Part shown: in pieces, positions 43,022 through 51,411 of the stretch
Numbering within the stretch: the stretch's first letter is position 1
Layout of the letters: every line of letters begins with the position of its first letter
Source: JAQGMV01 sp035626595
Lineage (GTDB): Bacteria; Pseudomonadota; Gammaproteobacteria; Burkholderiales; SG8-41
Assembly (NCBI GenBank): GCA_035626595.1
Contig: DASPNJ010000080.1
Coordinates: 106,224-170,223 of the forward strand
Direction: 5' to 3'
DNA: 64,000 nucleotides
Notes under the pieces: generated by a model
The model's input: the letters and a program-made list of their open reading frames with translations, nothing else
What the model was told of the DNA's origin: nothing
Database searches by the model: none
Position numbers and translations under genes: made by a program

Positions 43022-43887
43022 TACGCGTCTTTCATATAGCGCGCTTCGATCGCGCGCCAGCGCGCCGTATCGACCGCAGCCTCACGATCGTTGAACGTCG
43101 CAAGCTCGTGCTCGATGGCGGCGGTGTCGCCGTCGCGCCGGAGCACGGCGAGCACCTTCTTCGCCGCGGCGATCGCCGCGCGATGCGTCTGCGAAGGATA
43201 GATGCCGAGGCGGTAACCCATCGCCTCGAGCTCCTTCGCGGGACGCGGCGGCGTTTTGCCGCCCTCGAAAATGTTTGCGACTGCCGGTTTGCTCAGGGCT
43301 TGCGGAATCGCCGCCATCTCCTCCACGGTCTGCGGCGCTTCGACGAATGCGAGGTCCGCGCCGGCTTCGAGATACGCGTTCATGCGATCGAGCGCCGACT
43401 GGAGACCTTCGACCGCGCGCGCGTCGGTGCGTGCGATGATCAGCATGTCGGGATCGCGCCGGGTGTCGACCGCCGCGCGGATCTTCCCGGCCATCTCGCC
43501 TTTGGTGACGAGCGCCTTACCTTCGTAGTGCCCGCACTTCTTGGGCGAGATCTGGTCCTCGATGTGGAACGCCGCGACGCCGATCTTTTCGTATTCGCGC
43601 ACGCTGCGCACGACATTGACGGCGTTCCCATAGCCGGTATCCATGTCGGCAATGACGGGAATCTCGACCGCGTCCACCGTGCGTGCAATCCACGGAATGA
43701 TCTCCGTCATCGTGAGGAGCCCGACGTCCGGAAAGCCGTTCGCGCGCGAGAAACCGCCGCCGGTGAGATAGACGGCCTCGAACCCCGCGAGCTGGACCAG
43801 CCGCGCGGTGAGCGTGTCGTGCGCGCCGGGCGCGATGACGTAGCCGGGCGCGGACACGAGCGCCCGGAGCTTCTGTCTTGCGTTCAT
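43021..43887 (-). CDS. Isocitrate lyase/PEP mutase family lyase (methylisocitrate lyase-like)
   Basis: 288 residues of TIM-barrel with an intact active site: VYLTGGGFSRANG, metal site ADMDTGYGNAVNV, IEDQISPKKCGHYEGK (catalytic Cys) and IARTDARAVEGL. It would cleave a 2-methylisocitrate- or dimethylmalate-like acid to pyruvate or succinate plus a second acid, or decarboxylate oxaloacetate. Placed between aconitase and carboxyltransferase, a methylcitrate-like step is plausible. Confidence 0.87.
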   Translation of the reverse strand: MNARQKLRALVSAPGYVIAPGAHDTLTARLVQLAGFEAVYLTGGGFSRANGFPDVGLLTMTEIIPWIARTVDAVEIPVIADMDTGYGNAVNVVRSVREYEKIGVAAFHIEDQISPKKCGHYEGKALVTKGEMAGKIRAAVDTRRDPDMLIIARTDARAVEGLQSALDRMNAYLEAGADLAFVEAPQTVEEMAAIPQALSKPAVANIFEGGKTPPRPAKELEAMGYRLGIYPSQTHRAAIAAAKKVLAVLRRDGDTAAIEHELATFNDREAAVDTARWRAIEARYMKDA

Positions 43888-43896
43888 GCGTATTCC

Positions 43897-46542
43897 TTAA
43901 TGGATGCGTTGGCGGAGCACGTAATGGAGGAGACCCCCGTGCCGGAAGTATTCGACCTCGTCGCGCGTATCGAGCCGGCAGGTGAGCGAGATCGTCTCGC
44001 GCGCGCCGCTCGTGCGCGTGATCGTGCACTGAAGCGGCATGCGCGGAGTCAGCGGGCCTTGGAGCCCCGTGACGTCGAAGGTTTCGCTGCCGTCGAGATT
44101 CAGCGTCTTGCGCGTCGTTCCCTGCGCGAACTGCAGCGGCAACACACCCATGCCGACAAGATTCGAGCGGTGGATGCGCTCGAACGATTCGGCGATCACC
44201 GCGCGCACGCCGAGGAGCCGCGTGCCTTTCGCGGCCCAGTCGCGCGACGACCCGGCGCCGTACTCCGACCCGCCGATGACGACGAGCGGCACGCCTTCGG
44301 CGCGGTAGCGCTCGGCGGCGTCGAAGATCGACATTTGCCTGCCGCTCGGCATGTGGCGCGTCGAGCTCCCTTCGACTTCGGGCGTCATCTCGTTGCGAAT
44401 GCGGATGTTCGCGAACGTCCCGCGCGTCATCACGTCATGGTTGAGCCGCCGGGACGCATAGTTCACGAAATCCTTGCGCGCGATCCCCAGCGATTCCAGG
44501 TACTGCGCCGCCGGCGTACCGGGGGAAATCGCGCCGATGGGCGAGATGTGATCGGTCGTCAGCATGTCGCCGAACATCGCGAGCACGCGCGCCCCGCGAA
44601 TGTCTGCAGACGGCTGCGGTTCGGCGGACATATCGTCGAAGAACGGCGGGCGGCGGATGAACGTGCTGTCGGGCTCCCACTGGAAGGTCGTTCCGCCTGC
44701 GGCCTGGATCGCGCGCCACGCGGGCGTGCCTTCTTCCACGTCGGCATACCGCGCCTTGAAGAGCTCCGGCGAGAGCGTGGCTCCGACGATGCGCCGGATC
44801 TCATCGGGGTCCGGCCAGATATCGCGCAGGAAAACCGGCGCGCCGCTGCGATCGCTCCCCAGCGGTTCGCGCGTCAGGTCTTTCAATATCGAGCCGGCGA
44901 GGGCGTACGCCACCACGAGCGGCGGCGAAGCGAGGAAGTTCGCGCGTGCGTACGGATGGATGCGGCCTTCGAAGTTCCGGTTGCCCGACAGCACCGCGAC
45001 GGCAGCGGAATCGCTTTCATCAACGGCCGCGGCGAGCGCATCGGAGATCGCGCCGGAGTTGCCCATGCACGTCATGCAGCCGTAGCCGGCGATCGTGAAG
45101 CCGAGCTCCGCCAGCGGCGCCAGCAGACCGTTGCGCTCGAGGTAGTCGGTGACCACGCGAGAGCCGGGCGACAGTGAAGCCTTGACTGTCGGCGGCGGCT
45201 TCAACCCGCGGTCCGCGGCGTTTTTCGCCAGCAGGCCGGCGCCGACCATCACCGCCGGGTTCGAAGTATTCGTGCAACTCGTGATCGCCGCGATGATCAC
45301 ATCGCCGTCTTTCACCTTCGCCGCAGGCTTATTGCCGGCTTCGGGATATGCCGCTCGAAACGCCTGCGGCGCTTCGGCGAGCGGCACGCGCTCATGGGGA
45401 CGGCGCGGTCCGGCGAGCGACGCTTCGACTGCGCCGAGGTCGATGTCGATCATACGCGTATAGGCCGGCACCGGCGTCGTCGCGTCGCGCCAGAGACCCT
45501 GCGCCCTGGCGTACGCTTCTACCAGCTCCACCTGTTCCTCGGGCCGTCCCGTGAGCCGCAGGAAGCGCAGCGTCTCGGGATCGATCGGGAAGAAACCCAT
45601 GGTCGCGCCGTACTCCGGCGTCATGTTCGAGATCGTGGAACGGTCCTGGAGCGCGAGGGCGTCCACGCCGGGCCCGAAGTATTCGACGAACGTGCCGATC
45701 AGTTTGTGCTTGCGCAGCGTCTGCGTGATCGTCAGCACGACGTCGGTGGCGGTGACGCCGGGCCGCGGCTCACCGGTGAGCCGCACCCCTATCACCTCCG
45801 GGATCAGCATCGAGACCGCCTCGCCGAGCGCGGCCGTGCCGCCTTCGAGACCGCCAACGCCCCAGCCGACGATGCCGAGGCTGCCGATCATCGGCGTGTG
45901 GCTATCCATCCCCAGCACCGAATCGGGGTAGGCGAGGGTGCGGCCGTCTGCCGTATCGGTCCAGACCACGCGTGCAAGGTACTCGAGATTGATCTGGTGG
46001 CAGATACCCGCGCCCGGGGGAACGAAGCGCACATTGTCGAAAGCCTTGGCGCCCCAGCGCAGGAACGCGTAGCGCTCGCGATTGCGCTCGAACTCGAGCT
46101 GCATGTTGCGTTCGAGCGCGTCGGGCGTGCCCGTGAAGTCGGCCATCACCGAGTGATCGATGACGAAATCGACCGGCACCGCCGGATTGATGCGTTTCGG
46201 ATCGCCGCCGAGGCGCACCATCGCATCGCGCATCGCCGCCATGTCGCCCATGAGCGGCACGCCGGAGGAATCCACCATCAGCACGCGTGCGGGCTTGAAG
46301 CCGATCTCACGATCGGAGCTGCGCGTAACCAGCCACTGCGCGAGCGCCTCGATATCGTCCGGATTGCCGGCACCGCGTGCGTTGTGGCGCAGCACGCTCT
46401 CGAGCACCACCTTGAGCGTGTAGGGAAGCTGGGCGATGCCTTTCAGTCCGAGCGCTTCGGCTGCGGGGAGGCTGTAGTAGTCGTACCGCCGCCCGCGAGC
46501 GTCGAGCTGATGCAGCGTTTTGCTGCTGTCTATACCCGCCAT
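43897..46542 (-). CDS. Aconitate hydratase (AcnA/AcnD type)
   Basis: 881 residues, typical of AcnA. Iron-sulfur cysteines are in AITSCTNTSNP and GYGCMTCMGNSG. Other motifs are PDSVLGMDSHTPM, LTTDHISPIGAI and GGSEYGAGSSRDWAAKGT. It hydrates or dehydrates citrate, or 2-methylcitrate if AcnD-like. The position inside a catabolic operon rather than with TCA genes suggests a dedicated substrate. No prpF was seen. The lyase gene begins 9 bases downstream. Confidence 0.92.
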   Translation of the reverse strand: MAGIDSSKTLHQLDARGRRYDYYSLPAAEALGLKGIAQLPYTLKVVLESVLRHNARGAGNPDDIEALAQWLVTRSSDREIGFKPARVLMVDSSGVPLMGDMAAMRDAMVRLGGDPKRINPAVPVDFVIDHSVMADFTGTPDALERNMQLEFERNRERYAFLRWGAKAFDNVRFVPPGAGICHQINLEYLARVVWTDTADGRTLAYPDSVLGMDSHTPMIGSLGIVGWGVGGLEGGTAALGEAVSMLIPEVIGVRLTGEPRPGVTATDVVLTITQTLRKHKLIGTFVEYFGPGVDALALQDRSTISNMTPEYGATMGFFPIDPETLRFLRLTGRPEEQVELVEAYARAQGLWRDATTPVPAYTRMIDIDLGAVEASLAGPRRPHERVPLAEAPQAFRAAYPEAGNKPAAKVKDGDVIIAAITSCTNTSNPAVMVGAGLLAKNAADRGLKPPPTVKASLSPGSRVVTDYLERNGLLAPLAELGFTIAGYGCMTCMGNSGAISDALAAAVDESDSAAVAVLSGNRNFEGRIHPYARANFLASPPLVVAYALAGSILKDLTREPLGSDRSGAPVFLRDIWPDPDEIRRIVGATLSPELFKARYADVEEGTPAWRAIQAAGGTTFQWEPDSTFIRRPPFFDDMSAEPQPSADIRGARVLAMFGDMLTTDHISPIGAISPGTPAAQYLESLGIARKDFVNYASRRLNHDVMTRGTFANIRIRNEMTPEVEGSSTRHMPSGRQMSIFDAAERYRAEGVPLVVIGGSEYGAGSSRDWAAKGTRLLGVRAVIAESFERIHRSNLVGMGVLPLQFAQGTTRKTLNLDGSETFDVTGLQGPLTPRMPLQCTITRTSGARETISLTCRLDTRDEVEYFRHGGLLHYVLRQRIH

Positions 46543-46545
46543 CCG

Positions 46546-47520
46546 CTAGTTCGCCTTCGCGCCGGAGACCTGCACGATCTTGCCCCACTTCACCATCTCC
46601 GACTGGATGACCTTCGCCGTTTCGGCCGGCGTGCTGGCGACGGGCTCCGCGCTGTTTGCGGCGAGTCGCTCGACGGTGTCCGGTGCCTTCAGTCCCTTGA
46701 TGGATTCGGCGCTCAGCTTCTGGATGATGTCGTTCGGCGTGCCGGCAGGCGCGAGAAAAAAGTACGACACCAGCGCTTCGAAGCCGGGAATCGCCTCGGA
46801 GATGGCGGGGACCTTGGGCAGCACGGTCGAGCGTTTGGCACTGCTGACGCCGACTGCCTTCAGGCGCCCGCCGTTGATATGCCCCATCGATGCGATGAAC
46901 GTCGCGACCATGAGCTGGGTGTTGCCCGCGATCACGTCTATCAGCGCCGGAGACGCGCCTTTGTACGGCACGTGCGTCATCTTCACGCCGCCCATGTAGG
47001 CGAACATCTCGGTGGCGAGATGACCGCCGCTGCCCGAGCCCGCGGACCCATAGAGGATCTGGCCGGGACGCGCCTTCGCGAGATTGAGCAGCTCGCGCGG
47101 ATTGTTGGCGGGCAGTGACGGGTGCACGTTGAAGAGCAGCGGCTGCACCGCGACCTGCGTGATCGGGATGAAATCCTTTACGGTATCGAACGGCAGCTTC
47201 TTGTAGAGCGTCGGGTTGATGACATGGCTGTGATACGCCATCAGCAGCGTGTAGCCGTCGGGCTGCGCTTTGGCGACGATTTCGGTGCCGACGACGCCGC
47301 CCGACCCGGGGCGGTTCTCGACCACGAACTGCTGCCCGAGCGATGTCGAGAGCTTCTGCGCCACGAGCCGTCCGAGCGTGTCCACGCTGCCGCCGGGCGC
47401 GCTGGGCACGATGATGCGCACCGTGCGCGATGGGTAAGTCTCGGCCGACTGTGCGGTGGGCGAGAGCAGGGCGGCCGCCGTAAACAGCAGCCCCGGAATG
47501 AGTTTGAGTTGGATCCTCAT
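46546..47520 (-). CDS. Bug family periplasmic substrate-binding protein
   Basis: 324 residues with signal peptide (to about AAALLSPTAQSA) and the motif YPSRTVRIIVPSAPGGSVDT, then VVENRPGSGGVVGTE and THVPYKGASPALIDVIAG. It lies in the middle of the carboxyltransferase/aconitase operon, 3 bases before aconitase. This suggests it captures the acid that the operon degrades. No TctA/TctB genes accompany it. Confidence 0.92.
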   Translation of the reverse strand: MRIQLKLIPGLLFTAAALLSPTAQSAETYPSRTVRIIVPSAPGGSVDTLGRLVAQKLSTSLGQQFVVENRPGSGGVVGTEIVAKAQPDGYTLLMAYHSHVINPTLYKKLPFDTVKDFIPITQVAVQPLLFNVHPSLPANNPRELLNLAKARPGQILYGSAGSGSGGHLATEMFAYMGGVKMTHVPYKGASPALIDVIAGNTQLMVATFIASMGHINGGRLKAVGVSSAKRSTVLPKVPAISEAIPGFEALVSYFFLAPAGTPNDIIQKLSAESIKGLKAPDTVERLAANSAEPVASTPAETAKVIQSEMVKWGKIVQVSGAKAN

Positions 47521-47542
47521 CGTGTTTTCTCCTCGTTGGTTG

Positions 47543-49075
47543 TTAGAAGGAAGTGGGCCAGGTCGCCATGAGATGCCTGCCGACGCCGCGCGTGTGCCGC
47601 AATTGATGTACCTCGAGCATGCGGATCAGGTAGTCGCGCGTCGCTTCGGGCCGGATCACGTCCTGCACGGCGTAGATCGACGCGATGTCGTAGACGGAGC
47701 TGTCTTTTTCCATGACCTGGCGCTGCTCTTCGAAGCCGGGATCGCCGGGCTTGAGCCCGCTGACGACCGTCACGGCATAACGCGGATCCATGAAGCTGAT
47801 TTCCGCGGTTGGCCACGCCAGGAACTCGTCCGAATTGCGGCCGCCGCCCATGTTGATGTACGCCTGACCGTAAGTTTTCCGTACGAGCACCGTCAGCTTC
47901 GGCACCGTCACCAGCGCGAGCGCGTTCATGAAGTTCATGATCTTGCCCGGCGCGCGCTTGCGCTCGGCTTCCACGCCGATCGAGAAGCCGGGCGTATCGA
48001 CGAACATCAGGATCGGAATGTTGTACGAGTCGCACAGCACGAGGAAGCTCACGATCTTGTCGCACGCGTCGGCATCGAGCGCGCCGCCCTTGAAGAGCGG
48101 GTTGTTCGCAATGAGCCCCACGGTGCGGCCATTCAACCGCGCGAGCGCCGTGACTGCCGCTTTGCCGAAGCGAGCCTTCAGCTCGAACCAGCTTTCGTTG
48201 TCGACGATGCACTGGAGAACCTTGCGCATGTCGTACACCTGCGTGCGCGACTCCGGCAGGATGCGATAGATGTCGCGCACCTTGTCGCCCGAGCCCGGGG
48301 TCACCGGCGCGACCGGCGGCGCTTCGGTGTGGTTGCCGGGCAGGTACGAGAGAAACATCTTGATGGCGTCGATTGCCTCTTCGTCGGTGTCCGCCACCTG
48401 GTCGGCAAAGCCGGTGATCTCGGCATGCACGCGCCAGCCCCCGAGCTCTTCGGCCTCTACGGTGTCGTTCATCGCGAGGGACGCGAGCAGCGAGCTCGAC
48501 ACCGCGACGATCGCGCCTTTGCGCATCACGTTGAAGTCCGCCAGCACCGAGTACCACGTCGAGGAGCCGTAACACAGCCCCAGCGCGGCCGAGACCCACG
48601 GGCTCTCGCGGGCGCGCAGGTACTGGTGCGGGTCCTGACCGAGCAGGCTGCCCATGCCGCGCGCACCCATGTTGTCGGGCAGCCGCGCACCGGAAGACTC
48701 GCCGAGGAACACGAGCGGCATGCCGCGCGAGACCGCCGCGCGCTTCATCTGGCCGATCTTCTTCATGTTGGTCGCGGCCGACGATGCGCCCATCACGGTG
48801 AAGTCGTTCGCGACGACGGCTGCGGTACGTCCGCGGATCTCGCCATAGCCGGCGATCTTGCCGTCGGCCGGCGAGCGGTCTCCGGCGCCGGGGTACGCGG
48901 ACGTCGCGAGCAGACCGGACTCGATGAAGGTGCCCGGATCGAACAGGTAGTCGATGCGCTCGCGCGCGTTGAGCACGCCGGCCGCTTTGCGCCGCGCGAG
49001 CCGCTCGGGCCCGCCCATCGCGAGCGCCTGCTGGCGCCGGCGCTCGAGCTCGTTCAGCAGATCATCAAAAGCCAT
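47543..49075 (-). CDS. Acyl-CoA carboxyltransferase, second copy
   Basis: 510 residues from MAFDDLLNELERRRQQ; AGGAAA lies upstream and overlaps the preceding stop. GESSGARLPDNMGARGMG (oxyanion loop), YGSSTWYSVLADFNV and the C-terminal VDTPGFSIGVEAERKRA and KTYGQAYINMGG identify the fold. It differs clearly from the copy at 41456, so it is not a recent duplicate. It probably acts on a different acyl-CoA or as a decarboxylase. Confidence 0.88.
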   Translation of the reverse strand: MAFDDLLNELERRRQQALAMGGPERLARRKAAGVLNARERIDYLFDPGTFIESGLLATSAYPGAGDRSPADGKIAGYGEIRGRTAAVVANDFTVMGASSAATNMKKIGQMKRAAVSRGMPLVFLGESSGARLPDNMGARGMGSLLGQDPHQYLRARESPWVSAALGLCYGSSTWYSVLADFNVMRKGAIVAVSSSLLASLAMNDTVEAEELGGWRVHAEITGFADQVADTDEEAIDAIKMFLSYLPGNHTEAPPVAPVTPGSGDKVRDIYRILPESRTQVYDMRKVLQCIVDNESWFELKARFGKAAVTALARLNGRTVGLIANNPLFKGGALDADACDKIVSFLVLCDSYNIPILMFVDTPGFSIGVEAERKRAPGKIMNFMNALALVTVPKLTVLVRKTYGQAYINMGGGRNSDEFLAWPTAEISFMDPRYAVTVVSGLKPGDPGFEEQRQVMEKDSSVYDIASIYAVQDVIRPEATRDYLIRMLEVHQLRHTRGVGRHLMATWPTSF

Positions 49076-49082
49076 GTGTTTC

Positions 49083-50321
49083 CTAGGATGCTTCCGAGGC
49101 TTCCACACTGCGCGGCTGCTCGCGGTGGGGATCGCACGCGATGACGCCGTTTTCCTCCAGCCGCGCGATCTCGTCGTCGGCGTAACCGCCGACCTCGCGC
49201 AGCACGCCGTGCGTGTCCTGCCCGACGCGCCGGCCCGCGTGGCGCAGCTCCCCGGGCGTGTCGCCGAGCTTGGGCACGACTGCCGGCACCGTCACGGTCC
49301 CGAAGTCATCGGATGGAAGGCGCGCGAGCATCTCGCGCGCGCCGTATTGCGGATCGGAAAAGATGTCGGCGACGGTATAGATGCGCGCGGCCGGGACCGC
49401 CGCCGCGTGCAGCTTCTGCTCGAGCGCCGCGGAATCGAGCGTTCGCGTCCAGCGCGAGATGATCTCGTCTAGGGCGTCTTCGTTCTGCGCGCGCGCCACC
49501 GCCGTCGCGAAGCGCGCGTCGCTCACCAGTTCCGGCTGGCCGAGCGCCTCAGCGACGCGCCGGAACACCGCGTCGCTCGCGGCGGTGATGTGGACGTACT
49601 GATCGTCGCGCGTCTGATAGAGGTTGTTCGGCGTGTTGCCCGGCAGGCGCGAGCCGGCGCGCATGGCGATGGTGCCGAGCTTCTCGTACGCAGGCACGTG
49701 CGGCTCCATGAAGCTGAACGCCGCTTCGTACAGCGCGGCGTCGATCACCTGGCCTTTGCCGGTGCGGTGGCGCACCTCCAGCGCGAGCATCGCGCCGAAC
49801 GCCGCATAGAGGCCGGTGATGTAATCGGTCGTCGAAGTCGCGATGCGCCCCGGCGGCCGGTCGGGGTCGCCGGTCAGATGGCGCAGCCCGCTCACGGCCT
49901 CGCAGATCACGCCGTAGCCGGGGCGTTGGCTGTACGGACCGGTCTGCCCGTAGCCGCTGATGCGGATCATGATGAGACCCGCATTCAGCGCCGAGAGCGC
50001 GTCGTAGCCGAGCCCCCACGCCTCCATCGCGCCGGGCCGGAAATTCTCGATCAGGAAATCCGATTTTGCCGCGAGCCTGCGCGCGATCTCCTGGCCTTCC
50101 GCCTTCCGCAGGTCCACGCTCAGGAGCGCCTTGTTGCGAAAGAGGCTCGCGGCGTACAGCGACTTGCCTTCGTGGCGCTTGCCCATGGAGCGCAGGGGAT
50201 CGCCGTCGGCCGGCTCGACCTTGATGACTTCGGCGCCAAAATCCGCGAGAAGGCGTCCGCAGAAAGGACCGGCCACCGTCGAGCCGAGCTCGAGCACCCG
50301 ATAGCCTTGCAGCGGCTTCAC
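49083..50321 (-). CDS. Class III CoA-transferase (CaiB/BaiF family)
   Basis: 412 residues from a GTG that overlaps the stop of the lyase gene (GTGA). The start MKPLQGYRVLELGSTVAGPF and motifs FGAEVIKVEPADGDPLR, SVDLRKAEGQ, ENFRPGAMEAWGLGYD and GYGQTGPYSQRPGY are family hallmarks; the Asp in DLRK-type and catalytic regions is conserved. It activates a carboxylic acid by taking CoA from another acyl-CoA. As second gene it would supply the CoA ester for the carboxyltransferases. Confidence 0.92.
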   Translation of the reverse strand: MKPLQGYRVLELGSTVAGPFCGRLLADFGAEVIKVEPADGDPLRSMGKRHEGKSLYAASLFRNKALLSVDLRKAEGQEIARRLAAKSDFLIENFRPGAMEAWGLGYDALSALNAGLIMIRISGYGQTGPYSQRPGYGVICEAVSGLRHLTGDPDRPPGRIATSTTDYITGLYAAFGAMLALEVRHRTGKGQVIDAALYEAAFSFMEPHVPAYEKLGTIAMRAGSRLPGNTPNNLYQTRDDQYVHITAASDAVFRRVAEALGQPELVSDARFATAVARAQNEDALDEIISRWTRTLDSAALEQKLHAAAVPAARIYTVADIFSDPQYGAREMLARLPSDDFGTVTVPAVVPKLGDTPGELRHAGRRVGQDTHGVLREVGGYADDEIARLEENGVIACDPHREQPRSVEASEAS

Positions 50322-51226
50322 CGCTTCCGGCTCCGCGCCCCATACAGCTTCTCGACGGTATCGCGCTCGATGCGATAGGACTCTTCGAGGCCGATGATGT
50401 CCTCTACGCCCTTGCGCGCCGTGATCCACTCCTCCTGCGTCATGCAGGTGTAGTCGCCGGTGCGCTTCAACTCCTCCAGCGCTTTCTTGATGAAGTGGTA
50501 ATGGATGCCGACCGCGAAGATGGCGTCGATGCAGCCGGCGTAGCCCATGTCCTTCAACTGCACGTTGCTGTAGAGCGGACGCTTGTCGCGATTGCCGCGG
50601 CTCTGCACGTAGACCATCGGGACTTTCGCGAGCTTCGGCGTCTTCACCGCGTCGGCGTGATTCGTCGGGAAGATGAGCCCCATGTCCGCACCCTGGTCGG
50701 CCGCGACGTTCACGCGCTTGATCGCTTCCCTGAAGCCCTGAATGCGCGCCGCGTCGGAGCGCGCGATGATCACGAAGTCCTTGTCCAGCTTGTCGCGCTG
50801 CTCGCATGCGAGCCGGAGCTTGTCGCGGTATTCGTTGAGCGGAATGTCGTGCACCTTGTACGTGTGGTAGTGCGCCCGCTTCGGAAAGATCTGGTCCTCG
50901 ATGTGCACGCCGGCGATGCCGTGGCGGATGCACTCGCGAATCGTGCGCATCGTGTGCAGCGGCTCGCCCCAGCCGGCGCCGGCGTCCATCACCACCGGAA
51001 TGTTCACGGTGTTGGCCATGTCGGAGGCCACGCGGATCTGCTCGGTCATCGTGAGCAGCGGCTCGCTGATGCAGGTCGAGCCGCCGGTCACGAAGCCGCC
51101 GCTGTATACGCTCTTGAAGCCGGCGCTCTCGGCAAGCCGCGCGGTGATCGGATCGTAAGCCGAAGGAAGCTCCAGGAAGCGCCCGGCTTTGACGAGCGCG
51201 CGCAGTTTGGTCGTTGCACGTTGCAT
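50318..51226 (-). CDS. PEP mutase/isocitrate lyase family protein with altered active site
   Basis: 302 residues, first gene of the operon. The TIM-barrel motifs VYSGGFVTGGSTC, MDAGAGWGEPLH, GVHIEDQIFPKRAHYH and IIARSDAARIQGF align with the intact paralogue at 43021. The catalytic Cys of KKCGH is replaced (KRAHY), and the first Asp of DMD is Val (VVMDAG). So it is not a standard methylisocitrate lyase; a different lyase, hydrolase or decarboxylase activity is likely. It shares a GTGA overlap with the CoA-transferase. Confidence 0.85.
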   Translation of the reverse strand: MQRATTKLRALVKAGRFLELPSAYDPITARLAESAGFKSVYSGGFVTGGSTCISEPLLTMTEQIRVASDMANTVNIPVVMDAGAGWGEPLHTMRTIRECIRHGIAGVHIEDQIFPKRAHYHTYKVHDIPLNEYRDKLRLACEQRDKLDKDFVIIARSDAARIQGFREAIKRVNVAADQGADMGLIFPTNHADAVKTPKLAKVPMVYVQSRGNRDKRPLYSNVQLKDMGYAGCIDAIFAVGIHYHFIKKALEELKRTGDYTCMTQEEWITARKGVEDIIGLEESYRIERDTVEKLYGARSRKR

Positions 51227-51248
51227 GTGATTCCCTTGTGGTGTTTAC

Positions 51249-51274
51249 GTAGGGTGCGCTGGCAGCGCACCGCG
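51249..51274. repeat. Interspersed palindrome, GTAGGGTGCGC family
   Basis: GTAGGGTGCGCTGGCAGCGC followed by ACCGCG, in the divergent gap upstream of the lyase gene. The rest of the gap to 51411 holds only the promoter described next. Confidence 0.82.
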
Positions 51275-51398
51275 TCAACTTTCGTGCGCGACGCCGGGCG
51301 CCGCGTCGACGTGCGGTTGACGGCTGCTCATCGGTTTTTCCTGCGGGGAGAGGGTGAGACTGTAGCGCGCTCGCAGGGTGCGGGCAACTTGCGGGCTC

Positions 51399-51404
51399 TA
51401 TAAT
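51399..51404 (+). promoter_or_regulatory. -10 element directly upstream of the DSD1-type gene
   Basis: TATAAT lies 7 bases before the ATG at 51412, leaving almost no room for a leader. Transcripts from it would be leaderless or nearly so. No good -35 hexamer is seen. Confidence 0.5.
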
Positions 51405-51411
51405 TTGGACC

